This document shows positions 12,801 through 25,111 of a DNA stretch of 64,000 bases, one piece after another. The position numbers and the translations under genes were made by a program. The notes under the pieces were generated by a model that was given only the letters and a program-made list of their open reading frames with translations, did not search any database and was not told the DNA's origin. Origin of the DNA: Pagrus major (lineage: Eukaryota; Chordata; Actinopteri; Spariformes; Sparidae); assembly GCF_040436345.1 (NCBI RefSeq), contig NC_133230.1:12906197-12970196 (forward strand). The letters run 5' to 3'. Position 1 is the stretch's first letter. Each line of letters starts with the position of its first letter.

Positions 12801-15800
12801 ATAAACTCCCTTTTCAGCTTTGACCACATCCAGCTCAAATGTTGTTTTCAAACAAAAGTTATTCAAGGTTTGAGTTTTCGTTGTAGGGTTTGGTCGTGGT
12901 GAGGCGGCGAGTAAAAACGTCTCGTCCAGGAACAATAACGTGCGGCAGCCCCGACACACAGGATGCAGTTTTTACTATTATTATTATCAAGAAACTTGTT
13001 TTTAATGAAGAAACTTTTTGTTTCTTGTTTCAAATATTCATGTCTGATTGTTTCTTTTGTCTGCAGGTCTACGCGGTGCCTCCCTGCAGGACCAACCCGG
13101 CCCTCCAGGAGGGAAACTACGACTTCCCGCAGCCTCTCAAACACAAACAGGAAGGCATCTACGACGTACCTCCACCTGTCCTCACCAAGCCCACACAGAG
13201 CCCTCAGTCTCACTATGACTTCCCCCCCAGTGTGGAGCCTCCTGCCCATCACCAACACCCGAACACCAACGGCAACGAGGGCATTTACGACGTGCCTCCG
13301 CCCGCCCTTCATTCAGGGGCGGGGTCTCAGAGGGACGTGTACGACATCCCTCGGGGCATGCAGCCGTCGCAGCACAGAACCTCGCCCGCTGACAGAGACA
13401 ACAGCAAAGGCATCTACGACATCCCGGCTCAGGATGCTCGCGCAGTAGCGGACGTGACGGACGGCGTGAACCGCCTGTCGTTCTCCAGCACCGGCAGCAC
13501 GCGCAGCAGCATGTCCACCTCGTCGTCCTCCACGGGCTCCAGCTCCGAGGGCCGCCTCGCTCTGGACGTGGACGCCGCTGTGCAGAGGTTGTACCGCCTG
13601 CAGCAGGCCGTGGACGCCTCAGTCGGGGCTTTACACTCAATGGCAGCTTCCCCTCACTGGAGGACTTTTCCCTTCATGGAGCGCCACGCTAACGACGTGC
13701 GCACGGTGCTGGACCGGGTCCGGGCGGCTCTGGGGGACTTTGTTGTGTTCGGTAGAGGAGCCGCGGCGAACGCCACGGCTCTGTCAGACTCCAGCCTGCA
13801 CAGTAAGCTGAGACGGCAGCTGGGACGCCTGGAGGACTCGCAGCAGATCCTCCTGCAAATCTACCAGGTCCTGGAGAACTGCAGCTGGGCTCTGAACGCT
13901 CTAGTGTCTTCAGGCAAGCACCACAACAAGACCGACGATCTGGATCGCTTCGTCATGGTCTCCAGGACTGTTCCCGACGACGCCAAGCAGCTGGCCTCCA
14001 CGATAGGCAGCAACGCTGAGCTGCTGTTCAGGCGGACGCACATGGACGGGTCTTTCTCCATCGGCAGCACACCTGAGGAGAACATGATCCACCCGCTCAC
14101 CTCCCCCTCCTCTGACAACGACAACTACGGAGGGCAGACCAAGCCCTTCCCCGTGCCCTCCAGCCAGGACAAAGACAACATGAACAACAGCGAGAAGTGT
14201 GTGAAGAGCTGGATGGAGGACTACGATTACGTGCACCTGCAGGTAAATCCTCAGAGTGAGAAGAGCTGAAAGAGTCAGATTATAAAAGATCGTTCTTGTA
14301 GACGGGATCTTTAAAAGTATCCTGATAAAACATTTCTGCAAAATATCTCACAGTCATGTTGCTTTTAGTCTCAGGGTTTCGGCCATTTTAGGTATTTGTG
14401 TTGAACAAAGTGTCTTTTTTAAAACTACAACACGATGTCAGACATTTTTAAATCCTACACATGGGGGCTTTAAAGGTACAATATGTAAGAATTTTAGTTT
14501 TAAACGTTCAAAAACGAACAAATTATCAACAGAATGTGAAAAAACAACAGTTTTGACGTCTTTGTGTCATCTTCAGAAGAAATCTACTGACGTTAACATG
14601 CTAATCAGTTAGCCCCTAGCCAGCTAGAGAGTCAGAGTCAGCTAATGTGGCTGCTAGCTGTCTAACTCATGTAGACGTATCAAAGGTCAAGCCTGAGTGC
14701 GTCTGAATGCCTCCTCTCACCTTCGTGTCTTCCTCCGCAGGGCAAAGACGACTTTGAACGTCAGCAGAAGGAGCTGCTGGACAAAGAAAACATTATTAAG
14801 CAGAGTCAAGTCCAGCTGGGACAGGAACAGGTGAGAACAAAGCAGGTGACCTTTACGGGTCTCATGGGTGCAGAGACTTTGTGAGCCACACGGCCGCTCA
14901 GAGCCAGAGTATAGAAAATAATCAAACAGTGATGTGAGACTCTTTGTACTGAGAGCTTTGAGGTCGCACAGTTTCTGCTGACATTTCCAGTGTTTGAGAG
15001 AAATGTGTCTGTGCTCGTCTCTCCGGGTTGAAGTGGGTGGTGCTCAGCTGCTCCCGTCAGCAGTTATCAACATTTAAATCAAAATGTAGTGACAGCTGTG
15101 GAGCTGGTTGTTTCCCAACCACTGTCAATTAAATGTGATGGAGCCACACCCACACAGATCTGATGAAGAGCTTCAGCTTCGAGAGTCTGGAGGGTTAAAC
15201 TCTTGTAACAAACAACAACCAGTGTTTGTTGATATTAAATGTAATAGACTCATGTTTCCAAAGGCTTTAAAACTTTTGGTCATACATCTACCTGAAACTT
15301 GCTTTGAAAAGTGACTCAAGCGATTAATCTACTGAACGTTTAGTCTATGAAAATGTCAAAAAGTGGTGAAAAATGTCCGTAACAACCTCTTAAAGCTTCA
15401 AGTGATGTGTTTAAAGTCCTTTTTTTACTTCACCAGGAGTCCAAAACAAACCCAAAACATCATTTCACATAAATCAAACAGCAAATCCTCATATTTAAGA
15501 AGCCAGAAATAGCAAATATTTGACATTTTTGTCTGGTAAAATGACTCAAACGATTAATCAACTAAGCGTTTCATCTATAAAAAGTCAAAAAGTGGTGAAC
15601 AATGCCCGTCGCAACCTCCCTCAGCCATAGTGATGTCCTTGAATTGCTTGTTTTGAGTCCAAACCCAGAAAAAAAAGACATTATTTTACAAAAACCAAGG
15701 AGCAAATTTAAGATTTTCATATTTGAGAAACTGGAACCAGTAAATATTTGTCATTTTTGCTTGAAAAAAGACTCAAACTATCAGTGGGGTCATCTATAAA

Positions 15801-16493
15801 TGGACCGCTATCTGCAGCTGTAGTCAGAAGTGTGTTTCTGTTTTCAGTAAGAGGAAGACTTCAGTCTCACAGAGCTGAACCTCGTCTCATTATCTCTGTA
15901 AAATCATTAACAAGCGAGGAAACTAATCTGAATCCTGTCGCCCTTCACAGATCAATCAGTTCAAGAAGCTGGAGCAGGAAGTGATCAAACCCGTGGAGAA
16001 CGACATCACACAGTGGATCTCGCACACAGGCGTGACCTCGGCCTCCCCGTCGGACTCGTCCTCCTGCCTCTCCCCGTCCGCCCCCGTCTGCGCCCGGGAC
16101 CGCCAGCTGCTCGGCTTCTACTCGGAGCAGTGCGAGCAGCACTTCGTCACGCTCCTCAGCGCCGTGGACGCCTTCTTCGGCTGCGTCAGCGCCGGGCAGC
16201 CCCCGCGCATCTTCGTGGCGCACAGCAAGTTCGTCATCCTCAGCGCCCACAAACTGGTCTTCATCGGAGACACTCTGTCCCGGCAGGCCTCGGCTCCCGA
16301 GGTGGCCAACAGGGTGATGAACTCCAGTAACGTGCTGTGCGACTTGTTAAAGACGGTGGTGGCCGCGACCAAGACGGCCGCCCTGAACTACCCGAACACG
16401 GCCGCCATCCAGGAGATGGTGGACAGAGTCACTGACCTCTCGCACCACGCGCAGCAGTTCAAAGAACAGTTGCTGCAGCTGGCCAACTTGTGA
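9808..16493 (+). CDS. nedd9: NEDD9 (HEF1/Cas-L) scaffold protein, C-terminal 677 residues (5'-partial in window)
   Basis: Cas-family docking protein that links integrin/FAK/Src signalling to Crk at focal adhesions and also acts at the centrosome. Coding exons: 9808-9906, 11214-11339, 13067-14242, 14741-14830, 15951-16493, all phase 0 with GT/AG borders. The first three exons hold a run of YxxP motifs (YDVP, YDIP, YDFP, YAVP; about eleven), the Crk SH2-binding substrate domain. Next come the Ser-rich stretch RLSFSSTGSTRSSMSTSSSS and a helical bundle with DDLDRFVMVSRTVPDDAKQL. The third exon ends in DYDYVHLQ, the Src-binding motif. The last exon carries the FAT-like domain with FVAHSKFVILSAHKLVFIGD. 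NYDFP, the ENDI motif and the CSWALNAL segment favour NEDD9 over BCAR1. Human NEDD9 is 834 residues, so about 157 N-terminal residues, including the SH3 domain, lie before the window. The stop is at 16491-16493. Identity is confident; exon borders were assigned by eye. Confidence 0.95.
9907..11213 (+). other. nedd9: nedd9 intron with family B repeat copy
   Basis: Non-coding. The segment 10886-11060 (GAATTTTAGTTTAAAAATTG, then AGTTAGCCCCGGCC and TAGC-rich sequence) is a copy of dispersed family B. Confidence 0.65.
11340..13066 (+). other. nedd9: nedd9 intron with dispersed repeat (family C)
   Basis: Non-coding. About 12580-12900 is a repeat seen widely in fish genomes (AAAACTCATGAAACTTTGCA, ATGGGCGGGGTAAAACGGCT, TAGCGCCCCC). 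The rest shows nothing recognisable. Confidence 0.6.
14472..14720 (+). repeat. Dispersed repeat family B, best-preserved copy
   Basis: It reads TTTAAAGGTACAATATGTAA, then GAACAAATTATCAACAGAAT, ACAACAGTTTTGACGTC and a TAGC-rich tail. It lies in a nedd9 intron. Related copies are at 10886-11060 (plus) and 34560-34850 (minus). Confidence 0.65.
14831..15950 (+). other. nedd9: nedd9 last intron
   Basis: Non-coding. Two similar passages (about 15310-15480 and 15540-15720) share the order GACTCAA-CGATTAATC, AAAGTCAAAAAGTGGTGAA-like, GTCC-AAAC and CATATTT, which suggests a local duplication of about 220 bp. Confidence 0.55.
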
Positions 16494-16930
16494 TTTTTAA
16501 ACCACGTCGCTGCGTTCATTTCACCATAGACTCCACGTGTACATTAATCTAGCATAAATATATATATTTACAGTACATTTATATATATTGCTCTTCATCT
16601 TTAAGCCTGTTTTGGATGTTGTAAATAGTCCGTTCTGTAAATATTTGCTCTATTTTGTGTAGATTGTTTTATATTATGGTATGAATATATATGTAGATGC
16701 AGTATTTGGTGTCTCTGTAGGATCATGTAGACGTTTTTCATAACATTCCTGTCGCATATTACGAAGCACCTTATGACGAGATGAGTCCCGTTTTTTTGTT
16801 TTTTTTTCTCGTTTTTACCTGTAGAACGTCGTGGATGTGTCTTACTGCTGGTGTGTGACAGTAAATCTCCTGTAAAATCATGTTTAATGTCCATATGTGT
16901 GTGTGGAGCTCTCCACAAAGTAAAGGATTG
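16494..16930 (+). other. nedd9: nedd9 3' UTR (approximate extent)
   Basis: AT-rich sequence directly follows the nedd9 stop codon. It includes two TGTAAATA motifs at 16620-16627 and 16636-16643, which match the Pumilio-binding consensus. No canonical AATAAA was seen, so the 3' end is uncertain. Confidence 0.4.
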
Positions 16931-17221
16931 TTCTTTAACCATGTGACTGTGTCGGTTAATCTCTCCGACGTATCGGATTCGTTACAGGAGAGGAGACGTT
17001 CCCAGGAGGGGAGGACTAGGAGAGAGGGAGGAAGGTGTTATTATAGTCGAGAGACCTTGAAGAATTGAAGCATTTAAGCAAATTCAAAGCTTTTAAGGCT
17101 TATTCTGGTATTTTTGGACTAAAGCGACGAGGCAACGCCATTTAATTTCTATGAATATTGATCAGTTTTATGCTTTTAAGTCAGCTTGAACACTTTTTTA
17201 GTATAAAGCCTACTAGCTTTT

Positions 17222-17545
17222 TTTGCCAGAGGCGGATGAAGACCATGAGATGCAGTTGAAATAAGCCAATAAGTGGGAAATGACTGTTCCCAAGATTTTT
17301 CACACTCGTAAGTCATAAATATGAGTCTTGAGGAACAACACCAACATCTTCAGTGTCTTTCCGGAGCTTTCGACCGCACGTTGTTCTTCATCAGCTGATG
17401 GATTGTTACATCAGTTTGATCGTTTCTGTTAAACGACTATTTCCAACGTCAAGAACGAACTTTAACCCTCGATCTAATACCGCTAATGTTTCGTTTTTCT
17501 GGAGCTTTCAGCTGCAGCTCATGGTCTTCATCCACAGATCCTGAA
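17222..17545 (-). repeat. Cluster of related short motifs from an unidentified mobile element
   Basis: Reading the minus strand, TGATGAAGAACAACGTGC...TCGAAAGCTCCGG (about 17340-17400) and GGATGAAGACCATGAGCTGC...TGAAAGCTCC (about 17495-17545) are variants of one unit. A third variant in the opposite orientation lies at 17229-17255 (GGATGAAGACCATGAGATGC). Confidence 0.5.
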
Positions 17546-19629
17546 ATATGAATGACGGCACGTTTAAAAGCTCCTGTCGATCCCGCAACGACATCACTTC
17601 TGTGGTGAGACACAAAACTTACATAAGGAGCTAAATCCCTCCGAAGCATGACTCAGCAGAAACCACATTAAAAACACCAGTGCAGGGTTTTTTTTAGTTT
17701 TCTCTGTAACCGTGGCGACCCTCCGTCGTGTCGAACTCGATCACATCCTCTTCGCTCCCCGAGGGGATATTTAGCGATTTCCAGTCACGTCTGATCAGAG
17801 TGAGTTCTGCTCTGTAATCGCAGTGTAAGATGGGAGCTGGAGGGATTTCACTAAGCAGCGCAGAGCTGCTGGACGAGCTGCCTCCGCCAAACACTCCTTC
17901 ACTTCGCATGTGGAACATCTGACACGACACAAAGACAATAATGAGGACGTCCTCTGGTTTTGAGAGTGACCCGATCAGCTGCGGCACATTTTCTCTGGTT
18001 CGCAGTGAAGTGAACTGATAAAAATGTAGAGAATAACAGAAGATCTTCATGCAGGAACATTAAGTTGAGCAGAAACTAAACTGTAGGATGAGTTTTCTTC
18101 TTACATCTCTGGTTTTTGCCTGGCGACCACCAACCCCCCTCCCTTCAGCTCCCAATCAGAAAATCTCATTAAAAATCCTCCGAGCTCACGCAGGCTGGCA
18201 CTTACAAGCAATCCGAGTGTTTTTATTATTCAGTGCATTCCTCTCCGGGCTCTCCGGGGAGAAGAGAAAGAAAGGAATTTGCAGTGACTTTGAAAAGGTT
18301 TCCCATTTAACCCAAAGTGCAGACAGACACAGTAAATCAGGAGGATGTCAGGTCCGTCTTACAAATCTGTCTGCTGCATTGTAATCTACCCTGCAGAAGC
18401 CAGGGGATGAGAAGGAAAAGGGTTTTAAAGTGTTCAGGCTGATAGAAGGATGTAACGTCCTGATTTTATACCTTTTAAAGATGATTATATCCAAAAAGAA
18501 ATCCCCAGAAGCTCTAATACATGACAGTAGTGCTTTGAGCGAGGCTACTGCTATACAATATGTTGACAGACCTAATGTTTGCCACCATCTGAGATTAGCG
18601 TGTTAGCATGCTAATTATCAACACAGAAGACTTGACGAGGAAAAGTAAGCGATTGTCAGCGACCGAGCTGGAAGTCAGGACGGACACATGGAAAAAAATT
18701 CTCTATTTATTTAAAAATAGCAAAAAAATTAAAAACAAGTGCTGAAGAATAATTCTGGACCCATAAAAGATGCAGAAGTAAACTTAAGCAGCAACTAAAG
18801 AGCGCTTAAGAGCTGTGGGGGGAACTTATATAGCAGCTGATCAGACCATTTAGAGACAGGAGGGGACGAACAGGACATAAACATCTAAACAAGTGCCAAC
18901 ACAAACCCAACACATGTTGCTAATGCTACCAAACATTAGCTAAACGACAATAATGAGAGAACATTGTAAGAATGGTTTTTTAAATAAACAATAATGATGG
19001 AAATCAAAACTAGAGCACTACTTCTGGCCCCCGTTTGCAGGAGGAACATGGTACAGTCCAAATTGGCACTTATTTAAGCAGCCTGAAGCAGCCTGAAAGC
19101 CTTTTGCCAGCCAGATGCTTCAGCAGTGACCCCGCAGAGAACCGGTAACACAAAATAAAACACAAAATAAGCTGAATTAATTACACGTACAAGTGAATGA
19201 ACAAGTTAACTAGTGCGTGCACGACAAATAACTAAATAACTGCTGTCAAAAATGCAAATAAAACTGAACGTTACATGAAACAAAATGGTGTCCGGTATGA
19301 AGTTACCACCATTGTGTTTTCTTTGGCGGCTGCTGAGGCCATGACAGCGATCGACAAAGATACGATTCATCCTGAGGGGGGTTATATTCGTCCGCACCGA
19401 AGTTCATGGCAAACCAAAACCATCCATTAGTTATCGAGACATTTCCCTGGAAAAACCGCGAGCGTCAACCTCGCGGTAACTCTAGAGGAAGACCGAGGGA
19501 ATTACCGAAGTCATCAGGATTGATTTTTGTGGGAGCCGTCAACGTCTGCACCAAATTTAATAGCAATACATCAAACAGCTGGTGAGATTTAGCTCCAGAC
19601 CAACCAACAGGCCGATGTTGCCACACAGC

Positions 19630-20790
19630 TGTGTAGGCCCAAAGGCTTAGATGGCAGTACAGCTACTTCTCAGCTAAGCTAATTACTGTTAGCAGCAGAT
19701 TAGCTGTGTTTTTTCTCCATGTTAACTGTTGAATAACTCACTAAATGACTAAGATGTTGGTCCATCATTGATATTTTTTAACTACATATGAGATTTAGCA
19801 TTTGGGGGGAAAACTAGTAAATTTAGCATTAGCCACAACTAGTCATAGCTCACCAGCTAGCTTGCTTTGTTTAGCTGTAGTTTTGCCATCATAGTACAGT
19901 AATAATGGCAACTTGGGACATCTTTTGGCTCTAAACAAGTGAGGAAAATGTTTGTGCTTGAGTTATATTCGCCCTGGAAACTAGTAAATCCACTCAGGCC
20001 AGAACATACAGTCCTGCGCTGGAGTCAAAAGCTAAGATGGAGGTTACTGCTACTTCTCTGCTAAGCTAGTTGCTGTTAGCAGCAGATAAGCTGTGTTCAT
20101 GTTTGGGATTTTCCAACTAGTTATGTTGAATAACTAAATAACTGAGATGGGAACTGGGAAAAATTCAGAAGTAAATTTAGCATTAGCTAAAGCTAGTGAT
20201 GGCCATCTTACCAGCTAGTGTTTACTTGATATAGCTAGCTTGCTTTGTTTAGCTCTTTTAGGCAGTAACTGTGGCCTTTCAGGAGATCTTGCGGCTCTCA
20301 ACAAGTGAGAACAATATCTCACAGTTGATTACGCTTGTCCTGTCGTCCTGGAAGCTAAAATAAATCCACAAGTCAAGTTGATGCTGTTTAGCTCGCTGGT
20401 TAAATGAAGCAGGAATAGCTGGCTTGTGTTGTTGTGTGAGTATGTTGGAAAAACTACAGACGTTGGTTCATTAAATCAATACTTTTCTATTACAGCTAGC
20501 AAGGGAAAATCATTAAGTAGCCTCCATTTAATTTTAGCAAAGGCTAGCCATGGCTGTGTCATAGTCAGCTGCCTGTATTTCGCTGTTATTTTGCCTTTCT
20601 GGGGCCGTAATAATGGCTCGTCAGGACATCTTGTGCTCCAAACAAGTGAGAAAATAGCTTTTGGCTGATTAATGGTTGTGACCTGGGGAGAGATTGGTGA
20701 ATCAATGAGTTATTTTAGTCCTGGCAGCTCTAATAAATCCACTCGGGCCAGAACACACAGTCCTGCTCTGAACATTAGCAGAAGCTTCTG
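19630..20790. repeat. Three diverged tandem copies of a unit of about 370 bp
   Basis: Shared ordered blocks recur near 19650, 20040 and 20400: AGCTAAGCTAATTACTGTTA-like, GCAGCAGATTAGCTGTGTT-like, GTTGAATAACT, TAATAATGGC, AACAAGTGAG and AAATCCACTC with CAGAACA. The sequence is TAGC-rich. Confidence 0.6.
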
Positions 20791-23700
20791 TATGTGTGTC
20801 ACCAGGGGCAGCAGGCCAAACATCTCATAAATGGCTGTCTTTGGTTTACCACAATTGCACAGCAAGGGCCTTCGCAAGGTGCTGCAGAGACGGGGAGAGC
20901 TGAAGCTGCATTTTGTTCAAATCCCCTGGAGCAGTCGTCTCCACGCCGCCCGATGAGACACCGTCTAGTCGAGGCTGAGAAACAGCAAACAGGTGTTGGA
21001 CTGCTGAGATGGAAATTTGGAGCAGCGGTAATCAAAAAGTCAGCCGCTCACCTGTCTGAGCGAACAACCGGTAAAAAGGTCATCAGAGAGGCGATACGGC
21101 CGACAGTAGGAGCAGATAGCAAAGTGTGGTTCTCTGCTGAAAATACAGAGAGTACTGGAGAGTCGATGTCATTTCCTTGGCTTACCACAATCATTTCCTG
21201 TAAAGTATTTGCAGGCTCTGAAATTACAGCTTCGTAACTCAGCAGGGCCTCGTTCGCTGAGGCCCCAGCTGCAGGCAGGAGCGCACCGAGCCAGATCTGA
21301 GGCGGAGGTGGCATCATTAGTATGAATAAATCCATGAGAGGAGGTTCGCCTCGAAGATAATTTACTGTAAGGGCGGTTTCTTTAATTTTCTGCATCTGTT
21401 TCCAGTCGATGATGGATGCGGGATATTCTGGATGTGTGGATTCTCAACATTTGAGTCATACCGCAGTGAAATGTATCAATTACTGCACTTTAAATATTTC
21501 TTCCTGGTGTTTTATTACACTTAGCTGTAGAAGAAGTTACTCGTACATTTCGGCGAAGTAAAAGTAGCAACACCACAGAGTAGAAACACTCTGTGACAAG
21601 GTGAAAGTTAATAATTACATGGTAATCTGTTCATTTCTAACAGGAGCTAGGACATAAAAACTATCTGTATCTGAGGTGGTTCGGTCTGGAAGTGCGTTTC
21701 CAGGAGGACCGAGGCTGCTGAGCGAGTCCGGTTCTGCTCAAGGTTTCTGCCTGTTAAAAGGCAGTTTTTTGAATTGCCGCTCCACAAATAAAGATTGAGT
21801 GATTGATTGGATGATCATGGGAATATTATAGGCAGCAATGTCTTTAATTTTCTTTAAAACACGAGCTGTGAACGACATCGTCTCGCTCAACAAACGTCGC
21901 CAACGCCAAAGTGGCTGCCACCTCGGCACAGAAAAGGTGCTAGAAAAAGATGAAAATCAAAATAAATCTGTTCGTATTGAAAACTGAAGTTATATGAGAG
22001 GGTAGTTCATCAGTAATGTGAGCTGCTGATATACAGGAGCAGCTCTACAATGTTTAAGTTCAACAAGACGACGTCACTAACGCGACTGTCGGCTGTGTCT
22101 TCTTTATAATTACGTATTTTCATCTTATTTTTCACTTGTGTTACGACGAACTACGTTAAAAATCTTTTAAATTGACAAACATACGTGTACTTAATGGCAC
22201 AATTCAAGCAGGATCACAAAATGTCTGTTCACTACCATACAAAGTCTCCAAGTTATAACTGTGGATAATGAACTTGTAGTTCAGTCATGAGTGAAATGAA
22301 AACGTGCTTTAAAACGAGCTGACTGAAACAGAGAAGAGTCTAAAAACCACAGGCTGCGGGGGGAAATTCAATACATGTGAACTTCAAAATGTGTCAGTGG
22401 GATATTGAAGCTTTACACTTCTGTTTTCTTTACATCCGTAAATCTAAAATGAATCCCTCAGACCTCGCCATGCTGCACGCTGCAGTCACTCTCTGCATCG
22501 TTGCTTTGCAGTAAGAACGAGCACTTAAGGAAGAAGCTAATGACCCTCTGCGGCTGAAATGCATTAAAGCCCTCGCCACGATTAAAATGGAGTTTTAAAG
22601 CATTTCAAATTAGATTATACATACAGTAGATTAATTCAGTGTGCATCGGGTTCTGGGACATTAATTCACTGCAACAATGTGAAACCAGCCAGCAGAGCTG
22701 AGAGGAGGCAGAGAGAGTTCACCATGTGTTTCTCTGCTTGTTTGTTTTTATTTTTAGTATTTTTATTTTTGTGTTTTTAAGCATCTGGTCCTGTTTGTGA
22801 GCTCCACTCAGAAACAAAACAGCTGCGGTGTTTGTTTCACAGGATCACAAACCTAGCGACCCCTCGACTCAGGCAAATAAACGATCATCGTACGACTATT
22901 TAAATATCTATTCATTCGAACATTTCCTTTATTTTGTACTCTGACCTGAGGGCCTTTTAAAGGTCAGCTGCTCCAAAATAGTTTTATTTCATTCTCAGTT
23001 AAGTCGCGAGACATAAAAGCTGCAGGTGAGAGATTTATACTCTTTGTCCACGTGGATTCAACACGTACTGAACAGAATAAAGAGATAAAACGTGTGCTGT
23101 CTTGCTCAGGTGTTATGTTGGTGTCTCCTTCAGGCTGCAGTTTTCTGTCAGCGCCACACTGACACCTAGTGGTCAAAGACGAGGATGACAGGTGAAAAGA
23201 AAAATACTGGAACACCTGCGAGGTTCATGGATTAATATTAATGAAGTAATAATATAAACTCAGAGATTAATTTTTTACATAACTGAATAAACAAGCTGTT
23301 CTCAGAGGAGAATAACGTCCCAGAACACTGTTTGAAGCTAGACAGGTGGCAGGGTCCGCCACATATAAACAAAGTAAAACAATATCAAATTATTAACACA
23401 AGAAGATTTTAGATGATTAATCATCAGAAATGTGGCGTAAAGGCGGCTGAACAGCCTTTAAAACCTTTTAAGAGACGACACTTAATATCAAAGTAACGAT
23501 ATAATACTGATTTATTGCCCTGATGAATATGATGATTGGATTAGTTATTAATTAATTACTGCGTACACCACTTTAATGTTGCAGCTGGTTAGCATCGGGC
23601 TAATTATTTTATATACTGCTGGGTAGCTCGTGAAACCACCTCCAAGGATCAATATACCATATCTTGTTTAATATTTATAAATCATAAAATTTTCCCACTC

Positions 23701-25111
23701 TTGAGCTGCTGTGACAATTGAGCTTTACTTTATCTTAATACTTGAGTAAATGTACTTTAGTTACTCTCCACAATCTTGCTTGGTTAAGAGAGAGACTTAC
23801 TTTTCTGGCACCTAAAGGATGATTTTATCAATAAATCTGCTCATTATGTTCTTGATCAATCTCTTAAAATGGCCATTAAACTCTACGGACTCTATTAATT
23901 TCTGAATTTGCATTTCCAAGTGGCTGATACATGTTTTTTTTTTACCATGTGTGCGTACAGAACGAGTTAGTTTATTGTATGTTTATAATCCTGGTAACTT
24001 GTATCTTACATATCAGGGTACTGTGAGCCATCAATCACATGTATTTCTCTTTAAAAAACAAACAGTGCTCGACACACTTATGGCATTATTTATTTGAAGC
24101 TGGTGCTCCACTGAAGAAGAAAACAAAATGCTGATAAAAAGGTGCAAGAGTTACATGAGTTTTACCTGGAGGGAGAATATTATTACATAAATATATCCAC
24201 TAGGCCCTGGTCAGCTTTGATTTGCTCTGTAAAAGGAAACCAAGCTACTTGTCAGCTTTTACAAAAAGGAGGTCGTGTAACGAACAGTGGATGCCGTCTC
24301 GACAGGCACTGGTACAGACGAGAGGCACAGGGAGAAGGTTCAGACGCCACCCGGTGCAGCAGGGAGCTTCGTCTCATCGCATCGAGATCAGCTAATAACG
24401 TACAGAGCTGCTTCAGTCCTCCACACCTTCTCCTCACTCTTCAAGTATAAATCTATTAAAAAAAAAAACAAAAGGGTGAAGGAGAAGTTGCGAGAAACAA
24501 AAAGGTCGCTGGAATGAAGCCGTGTCATTCGTCATCTGCCTGGGAGGCTCGGGGGCGTTTTTCTACTGGATGGTCGTCTGTAATACAAAGAGTATACTGT
24601 GCAGGAGACGTCGACGTGACAGCGTGAACAATCCTTTTCATTGCACTTTGTAACGTCTTAGGGAACGTTAAATTGTCAGCTGTACAAATCACTTTTCAGT
24701 TTTATCTTGAAATGATGTAGACGAGATCATTTTTTTAAACATTTATCCTCCGACGCTGTTAAAAACACGAGACTAAACACGCGTGAGAGGATTGAAAACA
24801 TCTGCGTGTGTGATGGAGCATCGTCACGCTCCACAGTAGGTGGCAGGAAGCAGCCTCAGACTCAGTTACACATATATGACTGTACATAATTGAACAGATG
24901 ACATACAGAAATGGACACTAATGTACATTAATGGCTTTTCCCTTTGAAACCAGGAGATCTGCCTGGTCAGTTTAAAGTGTCCTGATGAAGAGGAGGGCTG
25001 ACTGAGTGTCCTTGTGTAGTGTAGAGCACAGGGTCAGTGGGAAACATCTCTGATGAGCCGTCACCGTGAGCAGAGCTTTGATGCACAGTGGCTGTCTGGG
25101 TGATTTTTTTT

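Larger units (their letters stand above)
16931..25111. other. Intergenic interval between nedd9 and smim13, including the smim13 3' UTR
   Basis: No open frame here resembles a known protein. Recognisable content is a family of short related motifs at 17222-17545, TAGC-rich sequence from about 18.5 kb, and three diverged tandem copies of a unit of about 370 bp at 19630-20790. The right end (about 24070-25111) is likely smim13 3' UTR, since a minus-strand AATAAA lies at 24089-24094. The rest is unremarkable AT-rich non-coding sequence. Confidence 0.55.

Noticed and set aside
17340..17400. Hammerhead ribozyme core (CTGATGA ... CGAAA on the minus strand)
   Set aside because: The bases between the two core motifs do not form stem II, and the flanks do not pair. 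The similarity is limited to short words.
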